Of a stretch of 64,000 nucleotides of DNA, positions 10,370 to 21,015 are shown one piece after another. The stretch comes from Platynereis dumerilii. Lineage: Eukaryota; Annelida; Polychaeta; Phyllodocida; Nereididae. The stretch is taken from NCBI GenBank assembly GCA_026936325.1, contig JAPTHN010000001.1:166392138-166456137 (forward strand). The letters run 5' to 3'. Positions within the stretch are counted from its first letter, which is position 1. Every line of letters starts with the position of its first letter. Made by a program: the position numbers and the translations under genes. Below the pieces are notes generated by a model that searched no databases, was not told the origin of the DNA, and saw only the letters and a program-made list of their open reading frames with translations.

Positions 10370-11225
10370 GAAGTGGTGGTTTAGATGAGGCAACAGACAT
10401 TCTTTGCAAAATATCAGATGTGGATCTGCTTGATCTTATGGATACGCATGAGGAAGCTGACACATGTTTGTTGGTCCATTGCAACCATACAGATTTCTCC
10501 TCGCTTGTAGTCTGAAGGAGAGATACTGATGCCTTCTTAGCAGGCTACAGTAGCTTGCTAGATCAGTTGAGAGCGTTAGCGAGCAGGCTACAACATTCCA
10601 CTCAGGGTGCTGCCTTTCTGGTCCTCGCTTACATGCATTTTTGAAGCAGGTCAGTGAAGTTCTGCTGAGTTCTGCTGGGCGCGGACCTGACAGGCAGCAG
10701 CGCGGACTTTAGGGGGAGCAGTTCTAGTGACCTCAATTCCAATTCGATACCCAATTCGACTTGAATTTCATCAGTCTGCAGCCTCGCTCGCTCGCCTGCT
10801 TTACAGCAGACTGACTTGTCAGTCAGCCTTCTTAGTGCTTGTTGCTCACAATCACAGCATCAACCAAAGTCTGGACGAAGGCTGGAACCAGCAGAAAGCC
10901 AAATTTCATCTCTGTAAGTGCCGTTGTCCAAGGATGGAACTTGCAACCAGACACGGCTCTTTCTCTGTTGTCTTTCCAAGCCCTCACTGGCTCTGACTCC
11001 ACATCATTTCTGGCTGGACATAGCAAGAGAACTGCCTTTGGCATTTTACTTGAAAATTCTAAGCTACTTTCTGATCTTGGGAGAGGTTCATTGCTGCAAG
11101 ATTGTGAGTTGTTCATTTGTAAAGTGTACAAACTGATTCAACCACCACAGATTAAGCAAGGTCAGTGTTGTTTAGAGAGGGACACACTTGCCCCTAACAT
11201 TAAATGCCCTTTTAAAGTTCAATAA
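10370..11225 (+). pseudogene. Decayed transposon ORF, right-arm copy (nuclease-like family)
   Basis: In order it holds GGLDEATDILCKISDVDL, a HEEADTCLLVH block (family consensus EEADT-x-I-I-L-H), a GRDTDA-like acidic motif near 10521 that the 287-bp insertion at 10541-10827 interrupts, then ITASTKVWTKAGTSRKP, FQALTGSDSTSFLAGHSKR and ILLENSKLLSDLG. I read the DTD and TG-x-D motifs as the acidic positions of a FEN/XPG-like or PIN-like nuclease fold, which is inference. Frameshifts and the insertion make it a pseudogene. It is close to its left-arm counterpart. Confidence 0.65.
10541..10827. mobile_element. 287-bp insertion with 8-bp target duplication (hAT-like or SINE-like)
   Basis: The sequence is bounded by CTTCTTAG on both sides (10533-10540 and 10828-10835). 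It interrupts the coding remnant of the right arm and is absent from the left arm, which acts as the empty site. Terminal inverted repeats are weak (CAGGCTAC against GCTGACTG), so it may not be a classic hAT element. An A-box-like GATCAGTTGAGAGCG lies near 10561, but no B-box follows at the usual distance. The type stays open. Confidence 0.6.
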
Positions 11226-11749
11226 ATTATCATGAGGGCTCATCATCGGAGCAGGGTATGGCTGAAAGTAACAGAGCCATATCCTGAAATTGTACGTCAA
11301 ACCGAAAGTGGTTGGATAAAAAATCAGAATATACTGAAGCCTGTCTACAGCTTGTTAGCTGCAGCTGCCAGAAAGAGTGCTCCACAGTTCGATGTGGCTG
11401 CTGTAAATCATAGTTGCCATGCCTTGGCAGTTGCAGATGTCATAGGCAATAATTGAACAATTAACTTCATATGAATGATTAAATTTCAGGAAAATATAAA
11501 GGCTCCAGCAGGTCCACTAAACATAAACCTTTCCTTTAAGTTAAGAGTAGGATCTGTTCCTTGCTTTGGATACAAAAGATGACCAAATGTTAGTCTGAGA
11601 ACACCCTGGCAGATATTTTCTTTTCTGAAGGTCTACCAAATCCTTTACCCACCCTGCCAGTGGTGGTAATTTGTGTACAGTTCAACAGAATTTGTATTTG
11701 CTCGTTACTTTATCAAGGTTACAACTATGAAGTAAAAAGTACATGTAAT

Positions 11750-12310
11750 TTTTGGCGACCATCTTGTTTTTGGTCATTATAAGGTCTGATTATTAATGAA
11801 ATATTGCTCTGGGGTATTTGGAAACATTCTTATTAGATTCCTAAAGTGCCGAAACATGGAAAAAGACTCAAAGATCACCTCTCTATTGCAATTAACAGCC
11901 AAGTTATGCTTAAATGAAGCAATTATGGCGGCCATATTGTTTTTCGTCATTATAAGGTCTGGTTATTAATGAAATATTGCTCTGGGGTATTTGGAAACAT
12001 TCTTATTAGATTCCTAAAGTGCCGAAACATGGAAAAAGACTCAAAGATCACCTCTCTATTGCAATTAACAGCCAAGTTATGCTTAAATGAAGCAATTTTG
12101 GCGGCCGTATTGTTTTTCCTCATTATAAGGACTGATTATTAATGAAATATTGCTCTGGAACATTTGGAAATATTCTTATTAGATTCCTCATGTGCCAAAA
12201 CATAGAAAACGACTTAAAGATCACCTCTCTAGTGCAATTAGGGACCAAGTTACGCTTGAATGAAGTAATTTTGGCGGCCATATTGTTTTCGGCCATTTTG
12301 AGGGCTTAAT
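11750..12310. repeat. Subterminal ~173-bp modules, right arm (three copies)
   Basis: Three modules recur with a period of about 173 bp. The string TCATTATAAGG recurs at about 11774, 11947 and 12119. Each copy ends with a TTTGGCGGCCAT-like core near 11930, 12100 and 12274. The first two modules are nearly identical, pointing to recent tandem gain of one module relative to the left arm. Confidence 0.85.
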
Positions 12311-12928
12311 AATGGAGATACGATCGGGCCTCCTCAAAATTCGAAATCGGCATACTCAAATTGACTTATTCCAGGTGGATGCCCATTTCTACTCTAAAAT
12401 GCCTCAACCACTTTGAATTCCTGAAAATGGCTCCTGACTATTTCAAAATGGAAGGATTAAAGCTATAGCCAGGTGCCTGAGGGTTTTTGAATAGGTGTGA
12501 TGCTATGCCTTATAGTAACAATTTACAATTGCCTCATGATATGGTGATGATTTTTCATATATTATGTGAATAACTTCCTGAGGAAGAGTTACATGAAATC
12601 AACAATAGTGCGAGGAAATCAAGAATACAGATTGAGTTCCATTCATTTCAAACTTATTCCATGAAGTGGGATTGCCACTTTGCAGAGATACTTGAAAAAT
12701 ATCATTAAAATAGCAACTCTTTTTTATATCTTGCATTACAGTACTATGACAAATTATATTCCGTGACAATAAAGACATAGAGACATTGCAACACTCATTT
12801 ACTCTGCAGTGTAATGATTTCAGAATATATGTCTTTTAGTTTTAACCACTATCCAGACCATCAGTTTTGAATATTCCAACAGAGACATATCAGAACTCAA
12901 CAGAGACATATCAGAACCAGACAGACAG

Positions 12929-13068
12929 AACGAAAGTATTGACTATTGGTATTAACGAAAGTATTGACTATTGGTATTAACAAAACGAAAGTATTGACTA
13001 TTGGTATTAACAAGTATTGACTATTGGTATTAACAAAACGAAAGTATTGACTATTGGTTTTAACAAAG
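12929..13068 (+). repeat. In-frame ~29-30 bp tandem repeat inside the LINE coding remnant
   Basis: The unit is ACGAAAGTATTGACTATTGG plus TATTAACA, repeated about five times with small length changes. Most copies read T-K-V-L-T-I-G-I-N-K in the LINE frame. Because the unit is coding, this is local expansion after or during insertion rather than a separate satellite. Confidence 0.85.
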
Positions 13069-13265
13069 TGAACTTTAATTTTTTATTTAATAATGAAATT
13101 ATTGAAACTGTCAACAATATTAATGATATTGGAGTTACTATCCAGTCAAATTTGAAATTTACACTCCATTGTATAAACATTACTAGGAAAGCGTATTTTG
13201 TTCTTCATAAACTTTTTTCCATTTTTAAGAATCACAATTACAAGTTTTATCTCAAAATGTATATA

Positions 13266-14318
13266 AACTGAACCAAATAAAAAACGCAAAACTTTTGCCA
13301 GGGCTTTATTTTTCTGTATATGATTCAAATAGGCTGTTGATTTTATGCCTATGTATAACCAGGTGTCAAAGGAGTCAGTTCCATAAAATCACTCAAGTCT
13401 GACCTTTGTTTACACATCTGCACCCTAGTTTATCACATTGGGGTATGGTGAGTGGAAAGGGGTGTTCAGGCACACCGTAGGGCAAATCTAATGATTTCAT
13501 GTTAAAGCTTGAAGAAAATGATGCAAAAGGCCATACAATTCACTTCATTTACTGCAACCTGACTTGCTAAAAAACTTTATTTTTGAGGAGTCAGGTGAAA
13601 GTTTTCCACACACAATGTTATTCCAATGGAACAATGCCACTACGGAAACAAGTCCTCAAACAGCCCAGACAATAGCTGCGGGTGAAAAAGGCTTAGGATC
13701 TTTTAGAAAGGCTTCACATAACCTGTGTATCAGCTGCAGAGTTAAACATCAGCACTTTTTGTGCCCTCCTTTTGCTATTCTCCCCACCACACATCTGCCG
13801 CCGTAAGAAGAGCATAAAGAAAGCCCACATGGTACTGATGTTTGTCCTACGGCTGCTATTCAGGTTGTTAGAGGTCTTTTTGATAGACCCTATGCCTTTT
13901 CACTCTGTTTCATGTGTTTAGGTCATTCCTTGACCTGTTTCAATAGTTGAAGTGTTTCACTGCAATATCATTGTGTGTGACAAACTCTGACCTGACTTCT
14001 CAAACAACAACATTTTAACAAGTTAAGTGGCACCAACTGAGGCAAATTGTGTGGCCTTTTGCATCATTTTCTTCAAGCTTTCACATGAAAACACTAGATT
14101 TGCTCTGTCGAGTGCCTAATACCCCTGTCCAATGATCATACCCCAATGTGGTAAACATTGCAGCAGATGCAGATGCAATGGTCAGAATTTAACGATTTTA
14201 TGGAACTGAGTCCTTTGACACCTGATTATACATATGCATCAACTCAACAGCCCATCTTAATTATATACAGAAAAATGCAGCCCTGGAAATAGTTTTGCGT
14301 TTTTTATTTGGTTCAGTT
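13266..14318. mobile_element. 1.05 kb TA-target element with ~300-bp inverted repeats, inserted in the LINE
   Basis: The termini are AACTGAACCAAATAAAAAAC and its reverse complement, flanked by TA (13264-13265 and 14319-14320). The inverted arms reach inward for about 300 bp with scattered differences, for example GATGCAAAAGGCCA (13519-13532) against its partner near 14053-14066. Removing the element and one TA joins the two LINE pieces. The TA target suggests a Tc1/mariner relative. I found no transposase in the ~450-bp centre, so it is non-autonomous. Confidence 0.85.
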
Positions 14319-14439
14319 TATGTTATGGCAGACAACTTTTAGAATATTCTCTAGTCAGGCTTGGTCACCAATATTACGATGTAATAAAGACAAAGTAGAA
14401 GGTGTGCAAAGATATTTCACCCGAGTCGTGACCCGACGT

Positions 14440-14545
14440 ATATTGAACTACGAAAATGTTTATATTGAACTATGAAAATGTTTATATTGAACTATGAAAA
14501 TGTTTATATTGAACTATGAAAATGTTTTTTATATTGAACTATGAA
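14440..14545 (+). repeat. ~22-bp tandem repeat in the LINE remnant
   Basis: About five copies of TATTGAACTATGAAAATGTT, with one copy carrying an extra TTTT. Like the repeat at 12929 it lies in LINE coding sequence, here shifting the frame. Confidence 0.8.
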
Positions 14546-15029
14546 AATGTTTTGTATGAAGAAAGATTACATTTTTTTAACTTAGATTCATTGGAAATTC
14601 GAAGAAAAAATTCTGATTTAATATTGTTTTACAAAGTTATTAATTGTCATACAAATCTCAATATAAATGATAAGGAAGAAGTTTATAAATTTGTACATAA
14701 TAAACAGCTGTATGTGTTTTATAGCCGTACTGATAAAAGAAAATATTTTTGGAGCAATCAAATTGTAAATAAATGGAATAATTTAGATGAAAGAACTATT
14801 AATTCAGTGTCAATCAAGAATTTTATAACTAATTTGAAAATGTTTAATTCTGCTAGTTAGTGGGAGTTACGTTGTAATTTTTACTTAAACTCCCATTGTT
14901 TTTGTATTGTTCATATGTTGTTATTTTGAATAAATAAATCAAATCAAATCAAATCAAATATAAATATACTATTTTAGCACTATTAGAATCCTCTGTCGTA
15001 TCAATTAATCTCCAATGTCACACTTAATG

Positions 15030-15520
15030 ATTTGGCCACATTAAGCACTAGTCTTGACACTTCAAGCATTGGCAAGATTCTGTAAGCAAGGCCATTCCAG
15101 AGGCCATTAGGATGAAAAGAGACAAGTACTTGGGATGAAGGAGGTCGTCAGGCAAACCAAGGACTCTCTCAATGGCTCCATGATTTAGTACAGCACTAGT
15201 AGCCAATTCCACACAGTTCTCTCACATTATACCCTTGTGAGACCATTAGCACAAGAGGAGTAACTCATTTCACATCCAAGGATCACACAACCATGCTTGC
15301 TTAATAGATCTATGCGTCATCTAGCCCCTCCTCACGAATGAATATCCCATGGGGTGGAAACTGCGCTGCAATCTTGATAAAATCCTCCCCTGGCCTTTCA
15401 TCATGTCAAGCCCCTGGTTCATCAGCTGATTACTTTCATGATCAGCTACTATTACTGATCTTTTAATTCATCATTGCCTGGGCAACCAAATCAATCTACC
15501 ACCCTGCCCTCATTTGGGCA
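15030..15520. other. Highly conserved head segment of the tandem unit
   Basis: This ~490-bp block, from about CATTGGCAAGATTC to CCTCATTTGGGC, is almost identical at 27060-27500, 48250-48710 and 56970-57425, apart from a deletion at the 3' end in unit B. It looks more conserved than the middle of the unit. On the minus strand one frame reads HPNGLWNGLAYRILPMLEV; no family is recognised and no long frame spans it. Confidence 0.5.
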
Positions 15521-15681
15521 AGGTCGGTTTTGTTTTTGGTAGTTAGAATAGTTGGTCTTATAAACAGTCAGTAGAAATAAATTCAAAACCAGTTAAAAAG
15601 TATTCCCTGCTCTCTAATAAAAGCAGTGCAGTGTTTGCCTCAGAAGAGCATCCTCCTTATTTTAAGAACAAACAAAAAAGG

Positions 15682-15930
15682 CTAGTTGATATAGTCCTCA
15701 AGCACAGTGACCCTCTTCCATACTTTTAAACTCATCCTCAAGCCAACGAGTAGCTCACTGGTCCCTAAGTCCACCTGCTCCCCATTTTTCATGTGAATGA
15801 TCCTTTCGTCGCACCCCTTCATTATTGCCCTTAATTGCACAAGACTCAGGAAATTTGTAGTGGTTTCTTTCAATAAGCATGCGATTCTCTCTTTATTCGC
15901 TGCATATAATTTTACCTTACTGATTGGTTC
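15682..15930 (-). pseudogene. Exon-like segment of unit A, minus strand (unidentified protein)
   Basis: On the minus strand a strong acceptor-like sequence (pyrimidine-rich, ending TTGTCCAG near 15942) precedes an open frame. It reads SSFHEPISKVKLYAANKERI, continues with a LSLVQLRAIMKGCDERIIHM stretch, then KNGEQVDLGTSELL and ends YIN-stop. The stretch D-E-R-I-I-H-M-K-N-G-E...GT-S-E-L-L faintly recalls the end of an ABC-transporter nucleotide-binding domain (usual form D-x-I-x-V-L-x-x-G...GT-x-x-E-L-L). That is a weak, unverified resemblance. The last part of the frame exists only in unit A, because a 2-nt difference in B, C and D gives an early stop after KNGE. Confidence 0.35.
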
Positions 15931-16084
15931 ATGAAATGAGCTGGACAAGAAAAATGGAAAAATGCTCTGGTGAGTATTTTGTAGTGGTATTATATCCCTG
16001 TTTGTTTTTCTAAAATATAAAAATTTTAACAATTAGAATAACAAAACAAAACACCACATATACATGCAATTGAAGCCTTAAAAT

Positions 16085-16243
16085 GTCTTCCCTGCATGGC
16101 AATATTCATGAGACGACAAACATCCTTGCAAATATAGAGGAAGCCTGTGCCACAGAAAAGTCAATGTCCTTCAGTCCGTTGAAGCCTTTTTCTTTCATTT
16201 CATCAAATAACACTCTCATCAACCTGTCAACTGTAGATATTTT
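16085..16243 (-). pseudogene. Second exon-like segment of unit A, minus strand
   Basis: On the minus strand, after a pyrimidine tract ending CTACAG, an open stretch reads VDRLMRVLFDEMKEKGFNGL and continues KDIDFSVAQASSIFARMFVV before a stop. It lies about 150 bp upstream of the previous segment on the same strand. FSVAQ could be a decayed ABC signature (FSVGQ in ABCC proteins), but Walker A was not found, so I do not assign a function. Equivalent segments are at 28048-28207, 49279-49438 and 57990-58155. Confidence 0.3.
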
Positions 16244-17706
16244 GGATTAAAGAAAAACATGAGCATCTGGAACTGAAGCCTCAGAAAAGATCAAGTTGAA
16301 GACTTAAGTTATGGTTGAGCATGACCGTCACTATAGTTGAGGAAGAAATACATTTGTAGAAATTATGTGGATCATGTTTCATCTTGGCATCTACAACTGA
16401 CTCATTTTCTCTTTTTATTCATCCTCAGGCAACAGCAGTTTTGAATTTCAACGTCTTCATGCATATAGTGAAATGTTAGTTTTGTCTGGTATTTTCAGCA
16501 GTTTATTTCAAAAGAAAGGCTACTGTTGTGTAGTGTTCTGTACCTGGCAGTTAGAGCCTGTTTTTTTTTCTACTGGATGATATCACTAATTTGGCAAAAA
16601 AATGGAAACACTGATCGGTTAATTTTAGATAGAAGAAATTTCCCTGCCAATCTGCTTTACAGATAGACTTGATTAATGATTAATCAGATTTTCTTGACAG
16701 GTCTATTTCAAACTAGACAGTGAAAGCAGGTTGTTGTTTTTTTTCTTTCTTTTTTTCCAATTAATTTTGTGGCTGAAACCCACTATCTTGCTTTATTAGA
16801 AAACACACTATTTATTAGTAGTGGTCCAAATTTATCCCCAATTTACTTTGATTAAATGTGATTGCTGCTGAATTCCAAACATGAATGCTTGGCCAATTGA
16901 TGATATTAGGAAAATGGGAACCCAGTGAAAACTGCTAGACAACGTTGCTTCAGTAATTCAAATTTGTAAATAGCACAACCATGAAATTTGCGCAGCGCTT
17001 AAAAGTTTTTGTAGGACTTATATAGTGTTACCATAACTTTCATTTTTATTTCATATCCAATGTATGAAAGACAGTTATGTCATTGTTTAAAAAAAATTTG
17101 AAGACATATTTGTTTCCCACTTGATGCTGAAAAAAAAAAAGTTTATTTTTGTATGAAAAAAAAAGAAGTTTGTTTTCTTAGGACTGTAGCTGTGGTACCT
17201 TAATGCTAAACTTGCTCTTCTCCGACTCTCTGCATGCAATAAAAACTTCCGCAGGCAAAAAAAATTGTTTGTTTAGGCTTCACGAACAAAAAAAACTTTG
17301 TACCAGGGGTAAAATCCATAGCACGCCGGCCCCCACTCCCGCCAACTATTGTCTGGTCAGCCCCTGACGCTCCTGGCTTTACAGTGTATAACTAATACTA
17401 ACTGAGGAACTGAATTTGGCAATGAACATTCTCCACTAATGCTGCCTCCTCGGTGTAATTTATCCTTCTCTTTTTGCCATGATGTTTTTATCTTCTTGGC
17501 TCAGCTTTTCTTTTTCTTATAAACACATTGTTGTTCTAAGACTTGCAGACAAGTATTATAGTGGACCACTGAAGCCAACAAAAGAAGCCTGACCTGTGAT
17601 TGCCGTCTGATTCCACCTTGTTGCTTCCTGTGAAACCTACTCCATCGCTGCAAACAGTTGGCAATGAAACCTGTACATCCAGATTACAGAATCCCCATCT
17701 CTGCAA

Positions 17707-18021
17707 ATGTTGAAGGGCAAGGTTAAACTTGTGATCTGTGATATTGGCAAGGACTATTACATTATTTACAGTGTCGGTTCCGTATTCAAAGTTTCATATC
17801 TGTTAGGAGTCGTCAAGGGCTGCACATTGAAAGTGAAATCCAGTGTTTTAGTTCATAATTTAGCACCTATTGGCAAACTGAGGGTCAAATTAATGTTAGT
17901 TTCTAAACCAGCAAGTGACAAGTCATTGAATATTTTTACAGAAATGTGTATTTTACTAATTTTGAATATTGCCTCAATGTGCAACATAAATATTCAAATT
18001 GTAACTTTCCACTTTTCCTGA
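17707..18021 (+). other. Short open frame shared among units; probably not coding
   Basis: The frame starts MLKGKVKLVICDIGKDYYII and has a counterpart in unit C (50918-51229). In units B and D the homologous DNA carries an indel just after MLKGKV that shifts the frame. No motif is recognised. The pattern of indels argues against selection on the protein. Confidence 0.2.
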
Positions 18022-21015
18022 CATTGTTTCACATGCGGTTGGTATGGTGCAGGTGAAAATATTTTAGCTCATGCAATGTTGTTCCGGAGTTTCACTAGCA
18101 CAAATTAATTATTGTAAAGAAGACAACATCTTGCCTGAGCTTTGGAGTATTTGCTGGGATTTTGATGTTGTTGGGATGTCAGGAAATATCTGAATTTCCA
18201 AATTACTTGTAAATCAAGTTCGATTGAAGATACGAACAAACTTTCTGAATGCAATAAAGAGTAATTAAACAAGTAAACATATTGGGTAAGTATACATTTT
18301 TAAGTTACCACAAATGTGACATATTTAACGTGACACTATTGACTCGTATAATTACTTTTATAGAAGCTAGGGTAATAACCTTAATGATCATAATATGATT
18401 AACGATCATAAGCATGTCATGCACTTATAAAATTTACACGAGATATATGCAACCATAGTTTGATGAAACTACATATTCAAGCTCTGGAATTGCATGCTCG
18501 GCCAAAAAAACCAACAGACATTGCTACATTTGGCATATTTAACGATAACTATGAATCCCTGTGCAAAAATGTTATGGACAATAAATAAAATCCTTAGTCC
18601 ATCCGTAGTGCCTGTGCAGGATGTGGATAAAGATAAATGCTGCACGAATTTCATGGATGTGCCATTTACCAATTACATATCAATAATTATTGTAGTGAAA
18701 AAGGGTGTTGACACGGTTCTTAGACAGCAGATCCCAAGGTCCCAATGTCAGAGGAATGACCAAGCAATCCAAGGCAAATGGAAAAACCCTGTATCTAACT
18801 TCAAGAATCTAGATTGATTGAGATTACTCCTGACATTTTACACACTTGTAAGATGATATTTGCCTGAGACATTCTGAAATTTCAGCTTTTACAAATATCT
18901 ATTCTAGATAGCATTAAGTACCCACTCCTCAGATAGAGTTACTGGGCAGATTAAACAACGTGGGTGGTGGCTAGCAGATTTGTCACTCAACTTGTTCAAG
19001 CTAACTCAATCCAGAGATGTTTCACTTGAGTGTACAATGTACATTACACAAGGAAATAGAAATTGCTCTAAAGTAAGCTGCCAGTATATTTCAAAATGTC
19101 ATTAAGTATTTTGGAGTAGATAGGCCCCGATTACCACGTAGATATCTTTCGATTGAGCTAATGTTCAACAGATTTCTATTTTCAATGACATTCAAACATC
19201 CTTATTTCAGCCTTGTTGACTTTCCAACATGATGCACCCTTTAGTCACTAATTTCGACAAATTCAAAATCTATACAATACCTGGTATCCAATTGCCTATT
19301 CCTGAATGCAATCATCCCCATCGAATCAGATTCTCCTCTGAGTTGATACAGATTTTTAAAGGTTAAACATTTATGCAGGCAGAGGTGCATGCTTCGTTCA
19401 GCTTTTCAGTTTTGCCTTGTTGTGGTTTTTCCATTCTGCCATTGTTGTGACTTGTTGCAAAATGGGAAGTCACATGTGGCAAGCTTGTAATTACCTCTAC
19501 AACACAGGTTTCCTGAAATCACTAATCAAAAAGTAATTTGGAAGCAAAGTGTTTTTCACAACTTTGCGCTCTCAAAAAGAGAGTTGCGAAAGTTGTTTTA
19601 TCCCGATAGAGTGGGAAGAAAAGTTATCAGGGATGTCAGGAAAATGGTCATATATGTGGTCACAAGTATATTTATATTGGTATCTCTTACAAGTATGTAT
19701 CTGCATTCTGCAACAAAGCAAAATATTATGATGAGATTATTGATGCACAATGAATATCGAACATGACTTTGTGTAAAATTTCCATTTCAGTTACTTGAAT
19801 TCAGAGAAGTAAGAATGGTCCGGAGACAGGTATAACATTTGTTATCCCATGTCTACCTACATTTCTTCCCTGATACTGTTCAATTTCCCTGGGTGATATT
19901 CTATGAGCCACGAAAATATTCAGGGAGACATTGACAAAATCAATGAACCAGACAGGGGAAATATGATATTCAACCAATTATAGCAATTCAGCAGTAATGT
20001 AAACATTGTTAAAGGGGCGGTTAAAAAAATCTGATTTCACTGTTTCTTAAGTTTAAAATAAACATTGGGTAACTAGGTCATTAAACAGCGTGGACTGTAT
20101 TTCCCAATATTTTCACCCTCAACCTGGTATTGTACCGATTTTCGGGTGAAAATATCCAAGCCATGTAATATCCTGTAAGGAAGCCCGTCTTGACTGTTCA
20201 CTCCTCTATACCCAGCATCACAAAGTATTGAAATTAGACCACGGATAAAAATGAACTGATCGTGTACAATCCTTAGTTTACTCATATGAAAATGGCGATG
20301 AGCAACAATATGTTTGTTACAGTTTCCTTTTTGGCTGAAAAACAGATTAAGAGAGAAATGACCTATTTGGTCTTGATGTCAGTACCACATGTCCTTTCAA
20401 AAGGGCTGTGTCAAGTGAAATAATAGAAATACATGTCAGAGGCTTTACGCGAGGAAAACAATTACAAAGAGAGACAGTATGTATATATGTACATATACAG
20501 TCTTTATGATGTATTGAAAGGTCCGTTGCCTCCCTCGGATGACAGCCTGTGATAGTATCCTTTCCTTGTATGTCTCAAATTACACATAATTCCCTTCAGG
20601 GCCATTCAGGCCCGTTCAATGAGGCCTATTTATTCTCTGTTCTGCCTCTTTAATTCTTTCCTTAAGCAATCAAACAATAATTGAATGTGCATAGTCATTG
20701 ACTAAAATAGACATTTGCTTTGAAAAACTCAGCCATCTGCATGGATAACAACACTTCATTGGGATATTAATTGAATTTGCTGCATCAATGTCAGTTATAC
20801 TTCATGTTCGCCAACTCATATCACCAAATACACATTACTCTATCATATTTGCTTTATGATTTTCAATTTAATTCTCAATTACAGACTGTTGTAATCTGTG
20901 TTTTAAATAATTTTGTAGGATCACCCATTTATTGGCTCTTACCAATTTTTTTAAAAAGTACAAGGGGTATAGCTATTGTATTATAATAAATTGTTTCTTT
21001 ATTTTCATCCCTAGC

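Larger units (their letters stand above)
8360..12440. mobile_element. Large foldback DNA transposon (Academ-like?), 4.08 kb
   Basis: The ends are TAGTCAGGAGCC and its reverse complement, flanked by TTT on both sides (8357-8359, 12441-12443). Removing the element with one TTT restores CATATTTCAAAATGG, matching the empty site near 24250 in unit A and near 56440 in unit C. The inverted arms are very long: 8360 to about 10020, and about 10370 to 12440. They hold an outer region of repeated ~173-bp modules and an inner region with decayed coding sequence, present in both arms. The right arm also carries a 287-bp insertion at 10541-10827. The coding remnant belongs to the same protein family as that in 38147-42157. 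The superfamily name rests on the 3-bp duplication plus the nuclease-like coding remnants and is tentative. Confidence 0.8.
8085..12928. repeat. Tandem unit 0: 3' fragment of the ~8.7 kb unit, interrupted by a foldback transposon
   Basis: 8085-8359 and 12441-12928 together match the last ~760 bp of unit A (about 23965-24733). The match includes the ATTTAGGT start, a 16-bp run ATTTGATTAGTCGATT, and the closing segment with two copies of ACAGAGACATATCAGAAC followed by CCAGACAGACAG. The 4.08 kb transposon at 8360-12440 splits it. The rest of the unit is absent, so this is the truncated edge of the array or a recombination breakpoint. Confidence 0.85.
12929..14955 (+). mobile_element. 5'-truncated LINE fragment at the unit 0 / unit A junction
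   Basis: This is the C-terminal part of a non-LTR retrotransposon ORF2. 13017-13265 reads VNNINDIGVTIQSNLKFT and ITRKAYFVLHKLF, the region after the reverse-transcriptase palm. After an interrupting MITE (13266-14318), 14319-14430 reads SSQAWSPILRCNKDKVEGVQ, and 14516-14860 has YEERLHFFNLDSLEIRRKN and WSNQIVNKWNNLDER, the usual CR1/jockey-type C-terminus. The 3' end is AATAAATAAATC followed by (AAATC)n at 14930-14956. It sits between the CCAGACAGACAG end of unit 0 and the TATAAATATACT start of unit A, so it inserted at or near the unit junction. Two internal tandem-repeat expansions and a 2-nt frameshift (near 14354) break the frame. Confidence 0.85.

Noticed and set aside
10727-11136. Several overlapping plus and minus frames around the right arm of the foldback element
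   Set aside because: All but the frames carrying HEEADT, ITASTKVWTKAGTS and FQALTGSDSTSF are shadows. The true remnant is frame-shifted and interrupted.
8360-12440. Assignment of the foldback element to hAT or Tc1/mariner
   Set aside because: No 8-bp duplication fits the ends. A TA duplication is possible if the TIR is taken as GTCAGG, but a 3-bp TTT joins to a sequence of the same length as the paralogous empty site, which fits better.
12929-14545. Short regularly repeated sequences that might suggest a CRISPR-like array
   Set aside because: Repeats are contiguous without unique spacers and lie in LINE coding sequence. The genome is eukaryotic.
18469-18817. Frames on both strands recurring in units A, B and C (MLGQKNQQTLLHLAYL and CTGTTDGLRILF types)
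   Set aside because: Frames shift among copies, especially in C and D, and no motif is present. Recurrence is explained by tandem duplication.
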